Origin: Eubacterium limosum
GTDB taxonomy: Bacteria; Bacillota; Clostridia; Eubacteriales; Eubacteriaceae
DNA: 64,000 nucleotides
Assembly: GCF_000807675.2 (NCBI RefSeq)
Contig: NZ_CP019962.1
Coordinates: forward strand, 4,313,157 to 4,377,156
Direction: 5' to 3'
In this document: positions 32,494 through 42,301 of the stretch, piece by piece
Layout: each line of letters opens with the position of its first letter
Numbering within the stretch: the first letter of the stretch is position 1
The notes under the pieces: model-generated
Told to the model about the DNA's origin: nothing
Database searches by the model: none
What the model saw: the letters and a program-made list of their open reading frames with translations, nothing else
Translations under genes and position numbers: made by a program

Positions 32494-32621
32494 ACAAATT
32501 TTTTTGAGTGAATTTTATTTTTTAAGAGATTTCATCCTTTCAAACAATATAAACAGCCTTATTTTTCTATTTTTCGTAAATTTAAAAATAATACAGCGTT
32601 TTTGTTGATTATTTTGACTTA

Positions 32622-32637
32622 TGGCATTAATATTGCA
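32622..32637 (+). promoter_or_regulatory. sigma-54 (-24/-12) promoter of the ABC importer operon
   Basis: TGGCATTAATATTGCA, same spacing as the promoter at 28128 and only one change (C to T) in the -24 box. It lies 30 bp before the start codon of the binding-protein gene. Confidence 0.82.
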
Positions 32638-32667
32638 TATATAAATAGTAAAAAGGAGGTTCCTCAC

Positions 32668-33657
32668 ATGAAACAAAAATTATCGGCCATTATTATTTTT
32701 CTCAGCATTACTGTTCTTCTGTTTAATCTCTGCAGCTGTGCCAAGCGGGACAGCCAGCGTGTCGTCATCTATTCCTGTCTTGAGTCCTTCAGAAACCAGG
32801 ACATGATCGAACAGCTGCAAAAGGACCTCCCTCATATTTCCGTCAATGTCCAGAGCCTCTCCACTGGCAAGATTGCCTCCAAGCTCAAGGCTGAAGGCAC
32901 AAAATCGGAGGGCGATATCATCATTGGGCTGGACACAGCCTATTCTGAAAGCCTTAAGGATTATCTGGAGCCACTTAATGGCTATGATGACAGTCTGTAT
33001 CTGGATGAATTTAAAATACCAGGCCGGGAATACGCCATCTGGGAGCGTTACGGCGGCTGTATTGCCATCAATGAGGCGCTTCTGGCTGAGAAAGGCCTGC
33101 TTGAGCCCACCTGCTACGAGGATCTGCTCAAGCCCGAGTATAAAAACCTGATCGTTATGCCTGACCCCAAATCCACAGGAACCGGCTACCTTTTTCTTGA
33201 AAACATGGTAAACTTTATGGGCGAGGACGAGGCCTTCGACTATCTCGATAAGCTGGTCGAAAACATTATTTTCTTCACAGCCTCCGGCTCCGGGCCAGTC
33301 AACCTCCTGATCCAAGGGGAAGCGGCCATCGGGTTGGGCCTTACCTTTACCGTTGTCCAGGAAATCAACAACGGTATGCCCTTTAAAATCATCTATTTTG
33401 ATGAGGGCTCCCCTTACAACACCTCATCCTTTGCCATGCTGAAGGACAGGGATAACACCGAGGATGTAGCGGCAGTATTCAGCTATCTGTACAACCACTT
33501 TATTTACAGAGATAAGGCGCTTTTTTCTCCTGAGCCTGTCTTTAAAAACCAAACCATTACCATCCCTAACTACCCGCAAAACATTGTCTATGGCGACATG
33601 AAGGACATCAATGACATAAAACACAAAGAAAATCTGCTAAAACGCTGGAGGTACTGA
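32668..33657 (+). CDS. ABC transporter extracellular solute-binding lipoprotein (Fbp/ThiB/AEP type)
   Basis: I start at 32668 (MKQKLSAIIIFL), eight bases after AAAGGAGG; the frame is open to 32602 but that part contains the promoter. The 329-residue protein has a signal peptide with lipobox LCSC and a class II two-lobe fold (SBP_bac_1/6): VVIYSCLESFRNQDMIEQL, DIIIGLDTAYSE, PDPKSTGTGYLFL, GSGPVNLLIQGEAAIGLGLTF. Relatives bind Fe(III), thiamine, 2-aminoethylphosphonate or spermidine. Because a shared activator also controls an MttB operon, a methylated amine or its precursor is a reasonable guess. First gene of the three-gene importer. Confidence 0.85.
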   Translation: MKQKLSAIIIFLSITVLLFNLCSCAKRDSQRVVIYSCLESFRNQDMIEQLQKDLPHISVNVQSLSTGKIASKLKAEGTKSEGDIIIGLDTAYSESLKDYLEPLNGYDDSLYLDEFKIPGREYAIWERYGGCIAINEALLAEKGLLEPTCYEDLLKPEYKNLIVMPDPKSTGTGYLFLENMVNFMGEDEAFDYLDKLVENIIFFTASGSGPVNLLIQGEAAIGLGLTFTVVQEINNGMPFKIIYFDEGSPYNTSSFAMLKDRDNTEDVAAVFSYLYNHFIYRDKALFSPEPVFKNQTITIPNYPQNIVYGDMKDINDIKHKENLLKRWRY

Positions 33658-33658
33658 C

Positions 33659-34423
33659 ATGAACCAAACGGTTAAACTTACCATTAAAAATATACACAAG
33701 TCCTATAACGGCAAAACGATTCTGGATGATATCAGCTTTGAGGTCTACTCTGGTGAGTTTCTATCCATCCTGGGGCCATCTGGCTGCGGTAAAACAACGC
33801 TACTCCGGATTTTGATCGGCATTACTGATCAGGATGGGGGCAGGATTACAAAGGATGGCGTGGATATCTCACACTTAAGTGCTGACAAACGGGGCATGGG
33901 CATTGTCTTTCAGAATTATGCCCTCTTCCCAAATATGACGGTTCTGGAAAATGTGGCCTATCCCCTTAAAATCAACAAATTCCCGAAAAAAGAAGCTCTT
34001 GAACGCGCCCGCGCTGCTATTGACAGCATTGGTCTGTCCGACCATCTGGACAAAAGGCCCAGCAAGCTTTCCGGCGGCCAGCAGCAGCGTGTAGCCATCG
34101 CACGCACCCTTGCGCTGAACCCGGATATTATTTTGTTTGACGAGCCAATGTCCGCTCTCGACGCCTCTACCCGGCTGACGCTGCGCTTTGAGCTGGAGCG
34201 TATCCAGCGGGAGTTTGGCGTGACGATGATCTACATCACCCATGACCAGGAGGAGGCTTTCTCCATGTCGAACCGCATTATGGTCATGAGCAATGGCGCC
34301 ATCGAGCAGCTGGATACGCCTTTCAACATTTATCATCACCCCGCCAATGCCTATATTGAAGAATTTGTTGTCTTTCACCTGATGGAAAAGCTGGCAGCGT
34401 TCCGCCGTTTCACAGGAAAATAA
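33659..34423 (+). CDS. ABC transporter ATP-binding protein (PotA/FbpC-like, short)
   Basis: A 254-residue ATPase with Walker A GPSGCGKTT, Q-loop FQNYALFPNMTV, signature LSGGQQQRVAIARTL, Walker B IILFDEPMSALD and switch His in YITHDQEEAF. It resembles PotA/FbpC but ends about 100 residues earlier and lacks the usual C-terminal TOBE regulatory domain. It starts directly after the binding-protein stop and is followed by the permease after 13 bp. Confidence 0.92.
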   Translation: MNQTVKLTIKNIHKSYNGKTILDDISFEVYSGEFLSILGPSGCGKTTLLRILIGITDQDGGRITKDGVDISHLSADKRGMGIVFQNYALFPNMTVLENVAYPLKINKFPKKEALERARAAIDSIGLSDHLDKRPSKLSGGQQQRVAIARTLALNPDIILFDEPMSALDASTRLTLRFELERIQREFGVTMIYITHDQEEAFSMSNRIMVMSNGAIEQLDTPFNIYHHPANAYIEEFVVFHLMEKLAAFRRFTGK

Positions 34424-34436
34424 AGGAGGCGCTACC

Positions 34437-36017
34437 ATGAAATGGATAAAATCTAAATCGCTGAGGCTTTTATTCGTCGTGTTCTTTTTTGTTACCCTGA
34501 TTCTTCCCCTGTTCAATATGTTTGCCACCATCACCACAGAAAGCATTCAAAACCTGCTGTTTACACCGGTTTTCGGGGAGGTTATTCTGCGGTCTGTTCT
34601 GGTGACTGCTACCGCGACGCTTATTGCAATCCTGCTGGCGCTGGCGCTTTCCTGGTGCGTGGCGAAAACAGCCATGCCTTTTAAAAACATTTTGATCCCA
34701 GCACTGACCCTGCCGATGCTCATTCCTTCCATCTCGCACGGTATGGGGCTGGTCATCCTCTTTGGCGCAAAGGGGATCGTTACAAACCTGCTGCATACCA
34801 ACTTCAACCTTTATGGCTTCTCAGGCATTGTCATTGGCTCTGTTCTCTATACCTTCCCCATCGCTTTTTTAATGCTTATGGATGTCTTTAAATATGAAGA
34901 TGACGCCTTGTACGAAGCAGCACAGGTCATGGGTGTTTCAAAGCTTCGACAGTTTACAGACCTCACCCTTGTTTATCTGAAAAAACCGTTAATCTCGGCC
35001 TTTTTTGCTGTGTTTACCATGATTTTTACCGACTATGGCGTCCCTCTGGCAGTCGGCGGCAAGTATCGTGTGCTTTCAACCTATATGTACCGCGAGGTCC
35101 TGGGCCTGCTCAATTTCTCTAACGGTGCTGTTGTTGGGATTATCCTGCTTCTGCCGGCCATTCTGGCTTTTATCATCGACTTTTTCAGCCAGGACAGCCA
35201 AAGCGGTAGCAACAGTGTCAGGCTTAAAATCAAGGCTTCTCCGGTGCGCGACCGCTGCGCTGCCGGCTTCTGTATCCTGACTGCGGTTTTGTTTAACCTG
35301 CCGATCATCGCTTTTGTTGTTTTATCTGTTGTTAAAAAATATCCGGTTGACCTGTCCCTTTCCTTTGACAGCATTTTGCAAACGCTTCAGCTCGGCGCTG
35401 GCGAATACTTTTTTAATGCCATTGTCATGTCTCTCCTGACAGCGCTTGTCGGGACTGCCATCGCCTTTACTGTGGCTTATTTTACCTCCAGAGGGAAACA
35501 GACCTTTACCTCAAGATGCCTGCATCTTATCTCACTGGTAACCGTTGCGGTGCCTGGTATTGTCCTCGGCCTTGGATATGTTACGCTTTTCAGCGGCAGT
35601 ATCCTTTACGGGACGCTCATGATCCTCGTCCTTGTCAACACCATCCATTTCTTTTCATCGCCCTATCTCATGGCGCACAACGCTCTACTCAAGCTGAATC
35701 CGAACTTTGAGGATATCGCCATGACACTGAACATTCCAAAGCACCGCATGATCCGGGATGTGCTGCTGCCCTCCACCTTCGGTACGCTGCTTGAGATGTT
35801 CACTTATTATTTTATCAATGGTATGATCACCATCTCTGCCATTTCGTTCCTGAGCACGGTTGACAATATGCCTCTGGCATTGATGATCCCTGTCTTTGAG
35901 GGACAGCGGCTCTTTGAATGCGCTGCTTTTGTCTCTTTGATCATTCTTGTGAGCAACCTTATTCTGAAAGCGCTCACCAGCTTTGTCTCCTCAAAATGGC
36001 AAAAGCATCTGAACTGA
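34437..36017 (+). CDS. two-domain ABC transporter permease (FbpB/PhnU-like)
   Basis: A 526-residue permease with about 12 membrane helices in two fused BPD_transp_1 halves. Each half has an EAA-type coupling motif: EAAQVMGVSKLRQF near residue 161 and DIAMTLNIPKHRM near 424. The fusion of both subunits in one chain is as in FbpB, ThiP and putative aminoethylphosphonate permeases. With the binding protein and ATPase it completes an importer. AAAGGAGG precedes the start. A hairpin terminator follows. Confidence 0.9.
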   Translation: MKWIKSKSLRLLFVVFFFVTLILPLFNMFATITTESIQNLLFTPVFGEVILRSVLVTATATLIAILLALALSWCVAKTAMPFKNILIPALTLPMLIPSISHGMGLVILFGAKGIVTNLLHTNFNLYGFSGIVIGSVLYTFPIAFLMLMDVFKYEDDALYEAAQVMGVSKLRQFTDLTLVYLKKPLISAFFAVFTMIFTDYGVPLAVGGKYRVLSTYMYREVLGLLNFSNGAVVGIILLLPAILAFIIDFFSQDSQSGSNSVRLKIKASPVRDRCAAGFCILTAVLFNLPIIAFVVLSVVKKYPVDLSLSFDSILQTLQLGAGEYFFNAIVMSLLTALVGTAIAFTVAYFTSRGKQTFTSRCLHLISLVTVAVPGIVLGLGYVTLFSGSILYGTLMILVLVNTIHFFSSPYLMAHNALLKLNPNFEDIAMTLNIPKHRMIRDVLLPSTFGTLLEMFTYYFINGMITISAISFLSTVDNMPLALMIPVFEGQRLFECAAFVSLIILVSNLILKALTSFVSSKWQKHLN

Positions 36018-36030
36018 ATACAAAATAAAA

Positions 36031-36066
36031 ACCCCTTCATGTCCATTACTCCATGAAAGGGTCTTT
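36031..36066 (+). terminator. terminator of the sigma-54 controlled ABC operon
   Basis: ACCC-TTCATG pairs with CATGAA-GGGT (one bulge on each side), 10-nt loop, followed by CTTTAT. Confidence 0.6.
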
Positions 36067-36228
36067 ATAAAAAGGAAAAGAAATGAAAAAGTTTTTGTTT
36101 TAATCTCATACAGCCCGTTAGAGATTAGTAAGTTAATTTCTTAACTTGACTATAGTATAAACCGGCAATGTGATGGTTATGTGAAGTGCCGTCTGCCCTT
36201 AAGCCAGCTTTAAGACTGCGGCTTTTAT

Positions 36229-37977
36229 TCAGGCAATCCTCCAGCCCTCAGCCGCTTCTCGAATATCGACAAACTGCCTGTAGATTCCCTTTTCCAGAAT
36301 AAGCTGTGCATGGGTTCCGCGCTGGGCGATCCGTCCGTTATCTACAACCAGTATCTGGTCGGCATGCTCGATGGTTGCCAGTCGGTGGGCAATGACGATG
36401 ATGGTCTTTCCATTTGTCAAAGAGGAAATTGCCTCCTGTATAAAGTGCTCGTTTTCCGGGTCAACACTGGCAGTGGCTTCATCCAGTATTATGATCGGCG
36501 CATCCTTCAGGATAGCCCGGGCAATGGATATTCTCTGCTTTTCGCCGCCGGACAGTGAGGAACCGCCCTCGCCCACCAGTGTGTTGTAACCATCGGGCAG
36601 GGCTGTGATAAACGCATGGCACTGTGCCTCCTTTGCGGCTCTTATGACTTCCTTCATATCCGCATCGGGATTGCCAAAACGGATATTATTTAAAATGGTG
36701 TCGTGAAAAAGGTAAACGTTCTGGAATACCATACTGATATTTGAGAGCAGACTGTCGCAGGTCAACTCCCGGATATCCATGTTCCCGATGGTAATGGCGC
36801 CGCTGTTTACATCGTAAAAGCGGGCCAGCAGGCTGCAAATTGTGGTTTTACCGCTGCCAGAGGGGCCTACAATAGCTGTGGTTGTTTTTTCGGGAATATC
36901 AAAGCTGACATTTTCCAGAACCGTCCATCTGTTATAACCAAAGCTCACATCATTAAAGGTGATATTAAAGTTATCCGGCTTTTTATCCTTTCCGTTTTCA
37001 TCAATAAATTTTGCCTTTTCAATTTTGTCCAGCTTTTCAAACGTCGATTCAATCAGCTCCATGGTATGGGCCGCATTGTTGATCTGCTCGACATGCGTAA
37101 AAATCATAAAGGAGAAAACCGCAAACATTAAAAAGACCGGCACAGCCATGGCGCCCTCCGCGGTAAAAACAGCTGCCGCTGCCGCTACTGCCACCGACGC
37201 AAGCTTCAAACAAAACTGATGAAGACAGTTGCAGGGAATGTAGTCCAGCTCGATCTTCACATTGATGCGCCGGTGTTCCCTGCAGGCCCGCTTCATCCCC
37301 TCGACAGAAACGCCTTCCTGTCCATAGGCCTTTACGACTGCCAGGCCCCTTATGTATTCCAGCGTTGCTGCTATGAGATCATTCTGGGCCTCCTGATGTA
37401 CGGCTGCATTTATCCGGCTTCTGCGGCTCAGTATTCTCAGAAAGAAGGCCGAACCTAAAACGCCGGCAACTGCAATCAGGGCGATCTGCCAAGAATAAAA
37501 AGCCAGGCAGAGAATAATGGCCAGTGCGCTGATATAGCCGCCGACCACCACATCGGTCATCTTCATGGCGTACATCTCCAAAACAGACAGGTCCGTGGTT
37601 ACTGCCCCGGCAAGCTCCCCTGTATTATTACGGTCAAAAAAGCCAAGGGAAACTCTTTTCAGAATATCACCGATCCGGATGCGCTCCTCGGCGGTTTTTT
37701 CATAGGCGATGCTCTCCTGAAAGGTCGCCTTGAGATATGAAAACAGAAAGCGCCCAAGGATCATCCCAACCATAAAGATAAGAAACCAAAGGGCCCAGAC
37801 AGGTGTCAGAACAATTTCTCCACGCTGATCCTCCAGCATAAGCTCCAGCCCGTAGGCAGCGCCGATAACAGGCATTGCTGTAAAAATACTCTGTAAAAAG
37901 GACCAGAGGAACCCCCAGTATAAGCGGTTTTTACGTCCGCCAGTCCATTTTATAATGTGTCTGATGGTTTTAAGCAT
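36229..37977 (-). CDS. ABC half-transporter, IrtAB/YbtPQ-like, second subunit
   Basis: A 582-residue exporter-fold half-transporter: six membrane helices (1-300) and an NBD with Walker A GPSGSGKTT, signature SLSGGEKQR, Walker B IIILDEATASVD and switch His in IAHRLATIE. The DEATASVDPENE/DEATAFTDPENE pair of this and the upstream subunit is like siderophore-type transporters YbtP/YbtQ and IrtA/IrtB, which import metallophores despite an exporter fold. It overlaps its partner by 8 bp and is the last gene of the leftward ECF operon that starts at 43617. Confidence 0.88.
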   Translation of the reverse strand: MLKTIRHIIKWTGGRKNRLYWGFLWSFLQSIFTAMPVIGAAYGLELMLEDQRGEIVLTPVWALWFLIFMVGMILGRFLFSYLKATFQESIAYEKTAEERIRIGDILKRVSLGFFDRNNTGELAGAVTTDLSVLEMYAMKMTDVVVGGYISALAIILCLAFYSWQIALIAVAGVLGSAFFLRILSRRSRINAAVHQEAQNDLIAATLEYIRGLAVVKAYGQEGVSVEGMKRACREHRRINVKIELDYIPCNCLHQFCLKLASVAVAAAAAVFTAEGAMAVPVFLMFAVFSFMIFTHVEQINNAAHTMELIESTFEKLDKIEKAKFIDENGKDKKPDNFNITFNDVSFGYNRWTVLENVSFDIPEKTTTAIVGPSGSGKTTICSLLARFYDVNSGAITIGNMDIRELTCDSLLSNISMVFQNVYLFHDTILNNIRFGNPDADMKEVIRAAKEAQCHAFITALPDGYNTLVGEGGSSLSGGEKQRISIARAILKDAPIIILDEATASVDPENEHFIQEAISSLTNGKTIIVIAHRLATIEHADQILVVDNGRIAQRGTHAQLILEKGIYRQFVDIREAAEGWRIA

Positions 37978-39745
37978 CGGTCAATTCTCCTTTCATCTCT
38001 TTTCCCGCTGCCCAACATCTGGCACCGACATGGGCCTGCCACATATCCCGGTACAGTGTACAGCATTCCAGGAGCTCCTGCTGTGTGCCCTCAGCTGTAA
38101 TCTGCCCCTTTTCCAAAACGACAATTCTGTCAGCATTCTGGATGGTTGACAGCCGGTGCGCAATGACCAGCAAGGTTTTTCCCTCCGTCAGCGCTGCGAT
38201 GGAACGCTGCAGCTGTGCCTCGTTTTCTGGATCTGTAAAGGCTGTGGCCTCGTCAAGGATAACCACCGGGGCATTCTTCAGAATCGCCCGGGCAATGGCG
38301 ATGCGCTGGCGTTCGCCACCGGAAAGCTTTCCGCCGGCTTCTCCCGCGGTTGTATCCCAGCCCTTTTCCAGACGGCTGATAAAGTGCTCGCACTGGGCCG
38401 CCCTAGCCGCCTCAAAAACTTCCTCGTCGGTAGCTGACGGTTTACCAAGCCGGATATTTTCAAGCAATGAACAGTTAAACAGAAAATTATCCTGGGTGAC
38501 AAAGCTCACTGTATCCGCAAGCTGAGACAGTGGGATTTTTCTTATATCAACACCTCCGATGGAAATACTTCCATCCCTCACATCCCAGAACCGGGCAATC
38601 AGCCGGGCAACTGTCGATTTCCCGCCGCCTGAAGGACCGACCAGCGCAGTAAAGCTGCCCTGCGGCAGATGCAGACTGATATTTCTGAGCACATCGCCGT
38701 CCCTGTCATTGTAGGCAAAGCTCACGTCCTCCAGCACGACCGTGTAGTGCTCCAGACAGACGTTCTCCTTTTCCTCCGGGAGCTCTGGAAGCTCCATCAG
38801 CTGATTGACATCGTTAATGGCATACTGGATGGATTTAAAATCATTAACCGCTGTGGTGAACCAGCTCACCGGACCCACAATACTCATGGAGAGAATCATG
38901 CACAGGGTCAGCTCCGCAGGTGTGAGCGCACCGTAAATATACAGAAGCATTCCCACCGGCAGGATACCAAGCAGGGTACTGGGCAGAATGGCGTTTCCCA
39001 GATTCATCACCCCCCAGGTCGAGCGGAACCAGTCAAGGGTAAAGTCCTTGAAATCTCCCACTGCCCTGGTAAATTTCTCATATGAGCTCGAGGACTGGTT
39101 AAAGGCCTTGATGACCTGTATCCCCTCGACATACTCCACGATCACACTGTTGACATGGCGGCTGGATTCCATGAATCTGGCGTACTGGCTGTTATAGTTG
39201 CGCATCATAATGGCATAAACCAGTGCTCCGGGCGGAATACAGGCCAGCGATGCCAAGGCAATGCGCCAGTCAATGCTGATCATATAAATAAATACACAGA
39301 CCGGCAGCAGCAGATTTGAAATTCCCTCTGGAATCAGGTGGCCCAGCGGAAGCTCAATGGTTTCTACCCTGTCGACAAAAATACTTTTAAGATCGCCAGC
39401 CGTTTTGGACAAAACTGTTCCGAGGGGCGCACGCATCAGCTTATCGGTCAGCGCCAGACGGATACTCTCTAAAATCTGATATGCCGACATATGGGAAAAG
39501 GTTGTTGAAATGCCGTAAAACACCAGCTTTACGATGTACCCTGTCACACACACCGCCGCCCAGGCCAGAATGCTCTGTACTTCGGGCGTCCCCTTAAAAA
39601 ACAGCAGGATTATCTGATAGACGCCGAGATAAGGCACCAGCCCACCCAGCACACTGACCACAGCGCATATCACAGACAAAAGCATCTTTGTCCTGCACTC
39701 AGCTGCAAACGAGAAGATGCTCTGAAAGGTTCCTTTTTTCTTCAT
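37970..39745 (-). CDS. ABC half-transporter, IrtAB/YbtPQ-like, first subunit
   Basis: A 591-residue partner of the preceding entry. Six membrane helices and an NBD with Walker A GPSGGGKST, signature KLSGGERQR, Walker B VVILDEATAFTD and switch His in IAHRLSTIQ, all canonical, so both ATP sites should be active. The DEATAFTDPENEAQ end is typical of siderophore-related ABC proteins. It lies 64 bp after the AraC gene with AGGAGG before its start and no strong terminator in between. Confidence 0.88.
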   Translation of the reverse strand: MKKKGTFQSIFSFAAECRTKMLLSVICAVVSVLGGLVPYLGVYQIILLFFKGTPEVQSILAWAAVCVTGYIVKLVFYGISTTFSHMSAYQILESIRLALTDKLMRAPLGTVLSKTAGDLKSIFVDRVETIELPLGHLIPEGISNLLLPVCVFIYMISIDWRIALASLACIPPGALVYAIMMRNYNSQYARFMESSRHVNSVIVEYVEGIQVIKAFNQSSSSYEKFTRAVGDFKDFTLDWFRSTWGVMNLGNAILPSTLLGILPVGMLLYIYGALTPAELTLCMILSMSIVGPVSWFTTAVNDFKSIQYAINDVNQLMELPELPEEKENVCLEHYTVVLEDVSFAYNDRDGDVLRNISLHLPQGSFTALVGPSGGGKSTVARLIARFWDVRDGSISIGGVDIRKIPLSQLADTVSFVTQDNFLFNCSLLENIRLGKPSATDEEVFEAARAAQCEHFISRLEKGWDTTAGEAGGKLSGGERQRIAIARAILKNAPVVILDEATAFTDPENEAQLQRSIAALTEGKTLLVIAHRLSTIQNADRIVVLEKGQITAEGTQQELLECCTLYRDMWQAHVGARCWAAGKEMKGELTDA

Positions 39746-39809
39746 GCTTTCGCCTCCTAAAAATAATAACGGACAGTCCTTTTTTAAGAACCATCCGTAT
39801 TATACTCAA

Positions 39810-40805
39810 TCATTGCGCTTCCTGTCTGCTCCGTTCCTGCCAATGCTGATCCATTCGGACGACGGATTTACGATACTCTGCCGGACACATGCCCATAACG
39901 GATTGAAAAGCTGCTGCAAATTTACTCGGGTTTTCATAGCCTACCCGGTTGGCAATGGAAACGACATTTTCATTGGTTTTCTGGAGCATAAGCGCAGCGG
40001 CGTTCATCCGGTATTCCTTCATATAGGCATAAATAGAGGTTCCATAAACACCTTTGAAACAAAGCTTCATAGAGGTGAGCGGAAACTCAAAGCGTTCAGA
40101 GAGCTCTTTTAACGTGTAATGCCGCTCCAAATTGTCGGTCAAAAGCCGGACGATGGCTTTGACTTTTTCGACCTGTGTTTTGTGAAAATAAGGGCGCTCG
40201 GCACTCTTCTGGGCAACCTCCAGCGCATCCAAAAACAAAAGGAGTTCAAGCACCTTGATCTTAAAATAGCTCATCCTCAAATGCTCAGGGACAGTGTAAA
40301 GCTCTGAAAAGATGTGCTCCACCCCTGCGCCTGCCCGCATGACAAAGGGGTGCTCATCCCCGCAGAATTTCTCTCGGATTTTTGCGAGGTCAACAGGAAA
40401 CCCCTCCAGGACATGCGGCAGAACCTTCATGGCTTTTTCCATATAAAAACCAACAGTGATGCCATGATAGTGCTTTAAGGGAAAGCTGAAATCACAGACG
40501 TGATGCTTTCGGTTATTCATCTGCAGATCTCCGGCTTCCAGGTATATGAATTTATTTTTTACGATCGCCCACTCAATCCGTCCCTCCCGGCAGTGGTCGA
40601 TACAGAACAAGTCTACATCAGGCTTGAACTCTGAAAAGCATTTTTCCATATGAAAATCATTATAAAGGAGATAAACCCCCGGGAATACATCGTAGGCAGT
40701 CATCACCCCTTCGCCGCTGTCCTCATTTACCTGGTAAACCGTACAGCTTTCATCTTTACAGATCAGCGAAACGTTTGGGCCCATTGCTTCCCGGTCAAAA
40801 TGCAT
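39810..40805 (-). CDS. AraC family regulator, PchR/YbtA-like position
   Basis: A 331-residue regulator started at 40805 (MHFDREAMG), nine bases after AAGGAGG; the frame stays open to 40832. The N-terminal part (about 1-220) is a sensor with the GRIEWAIVKNKFIYLEAGDLQMNNRK stretch typical of the Firmicute PchR-like group; the C-terminal AraC double HTH (about 235-325) reads YTLKELSERFEFPLTSMKLCFKGVYGTSIYAYMKEYRMNAAALML and VVSIANRVGYENPSKFAAAFQSVMGMCPAEYRK. It overlaps the end of the ECF ATPase gene by 11 bp. As PchR and YbtA sense siderophores, this protein may sense the substrate of the surrounding transporters. Confidence 0.9.
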   Translation of the reverse strand: MHFDREAMGPNVSLICKDESCTVYQVNEDSGEGVMTAYDVFPGVYLLYNDFHMEKCFSEFKPDVDLFCIDHCREGRIEWAIVKNKFIYLEAGDLQMNNRKHHVCDFSFPLKHYHGITVGFYMEKAMKVLPHVLEGFPVDLAKIREKFCGDEHPFVMRAGAGVEHIFSELYTVPEHLRMSYFKIKVLELLLFLDALEVAQKSAERPYFHKTQVEKVKAIVRLLTDNLERHYTLKELSERFEFPLTSMKLCFKGVYGTSIYAYMKEYRMNAAALMLQKTNENVVSIANRVGYENPSKFAAAFQSVMGMCPAEYRKSVVRMDQHWQERSRQEAQ

Positions 40806-42294
40806 GGTGTCTGCCTCCTTCCCCGTCCTCACTGTTTTTTAAAAAGAAAGAAAGCATCCTGTCCCTCCCTGCTGCGCTAAGGGGGTAATTTCCCACCAGC
40901 CTGCCTTGGTCGATATGAAGGATATGCGTACAGCAGGACAGGATAAACTCAGGGTCATGGGTGACAACAAAGACTGTTTTGCCCTGCTCTGAAAGGCCGC
41001 GTATATCGCTGGATACCTCACGCATGTGCCGAAGATCCAGCCCGCTGGTCGGTTCATCAAAAACAATAATCTCCCGCTGTGAGGCGATGGCTGAGGCCAC
41101 CGCGACACGCTGCTTCTGTCCGCCCGACAACGCCATGGGGTGTTTTTCCTTATAGACCAGCAGGTCGAGGGACTCCAGGATGGAAGCTGCCCGTTCCGGT
41201 GCCTCCTGCTTCATAGAGAGCAGCACCTCGTCCAGCACGCTCTCAGTAAAAAGCTGGTGGTTGACATCCTGCATAACCATATAGCAGGCCGACAGCCGTT
41301 TTTTAGATTTAAGCGCTGTACCTTTATAGCGTACAATCCCTTTATCTTTTTTCTGCAGGCCGCAAAGGCTCCGCGCAAAGGTGGACTTACCCGCGCCGTT
41401 ATGGCCGATGATACCGATAACACCACGCTCTGGCACATCGGCCTGTCCGATGGACAGCGCCGGCGGACAATGGGGATAGGCAAACTGAAACCGCTCAAGC
41501 CGCATGGTCTTCTCGTCGCTGAGTCCGGCCACCTTTATTTCTGAAAGACCAGACATAGAAAGTGCCCTCAGACCCATCTCCTCCAGTCTGCTGTTCGGCA
41601 GCCTGTAAAATTCCCGACCTGTGTAGGTCTTGTCAATCCGGCCTTTTTTCATACAGACCACCCTGTCCGCCAGGCCCTCCAGATAATACAATCGGTGCTC
41701 TGCCACCACAATGGTCTTTCCCTGCGCTTTCCACCGGCGGATGACTCTTCTCAACTCCTTTATGGCAGCGGTATCCAAATTGGATGAAGGCTCATCCAAA
41801 ACCATGACCTCCGGGTACAGCGCCGCCACAGACCCGCAGGCAATCTTCTGCTTTTCGCCGCCTGAAAGCTTAAAAATATTCCTGCCACAAAGCGAATTAA
41901 GCCCAAAGGCTTCGGTGGTGTTTTTCAGCCGTCTGTATATCTCATCCTCTGGCAGGCCCAGATTTTCACAGCCAAAGACCAGCTCGCTGGTGGTATCCAC
42001 ATTAAAAAACTGCGACCGGGGATTTTGGAACACAGATCCGACCATTTTTGCTGTTTCGTACAAAGGAGCACTCCTTACATCCAGGCCGTTAACCACGACA
42101 CTGCCGGACAGAACACCCTCGTAGTAATGCGGGATTAAGCCGTTGATCAGCCGGGTCACTGTTGTTTTGCCGCATCCCGATTCACCACACAATAAAATGA
42201 TTTCACCATCGGCGATGGTAAGGTTGAGACTGTCCAAATCAACCTCTTTTTTGTCCCGCCCGTAAGAAAAACATACGTCTTCAAATATAATCAT
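40795..42294 (-). CDS. fused double-ATPase of an ECF transporter (EcfA-EcfA')
   Basis: I start at 42294 (MIIFEDVCFSYG) behind GAGGTGAG. The 499-residue protein holds two ABC ATPase domains. First: Walker A GESGCGKTT, signature LSGGEKQKI, Walker B VMVLDEPSSNLD. Second: GHNGAGKST, LSGGQKQRV, IIVFDEPTSGLD. Fusion of the two ECF ATPases in one chain is common for this subfamily. It powers the T and S components encoded just upstream and overlaps the AraC start downstream. Confidence 0.92.
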   Translation of the reverse strand: MIIFEDVCFSYGRDKKEVDLDSLNLTIADGEIILLCGESGCGKTTVTRLINGLIPHYYEGVLSGSVVVNGLDVRSAPLYETAKMVGSVFQNPRSQFFNVDTTSELVFGCENLGLPEDEIYRRLKNTTEAFGLNSLCGRNIFKLSGGEKQKIACGSVAALYPEVMVLDEPSSNLDTAAIKELRRVIRRWKAQGKTIVVAEHRLYYLEGLADRVVCMKKGRIDKTYTGREFYRLPNSRLEEMGLRALSMSGLSEIKVAGLSDEKTMRLERFQFAYPHCPPALSIGQADVPERGVIGIIGHNGAGKSTFARSLCGLQKKDKGIVRYKGTALKSKKRLSACYMVMQDVNHQLFTESVLDEVLLSMKQEAPERAASILESLDLLVYKEKHPMALSGGQKQRVAVASAIASQREIIVFDEPTSGLDLRHMREVSSDIRGLSEQGKTVFVVTHDPEFILSCCTHILHIDQGRLVGNYPLSAAGRDRMLSFFLKNSEDGEGGRHHAF

Positions 42295-42301
42295 ACTCAC
42301 C

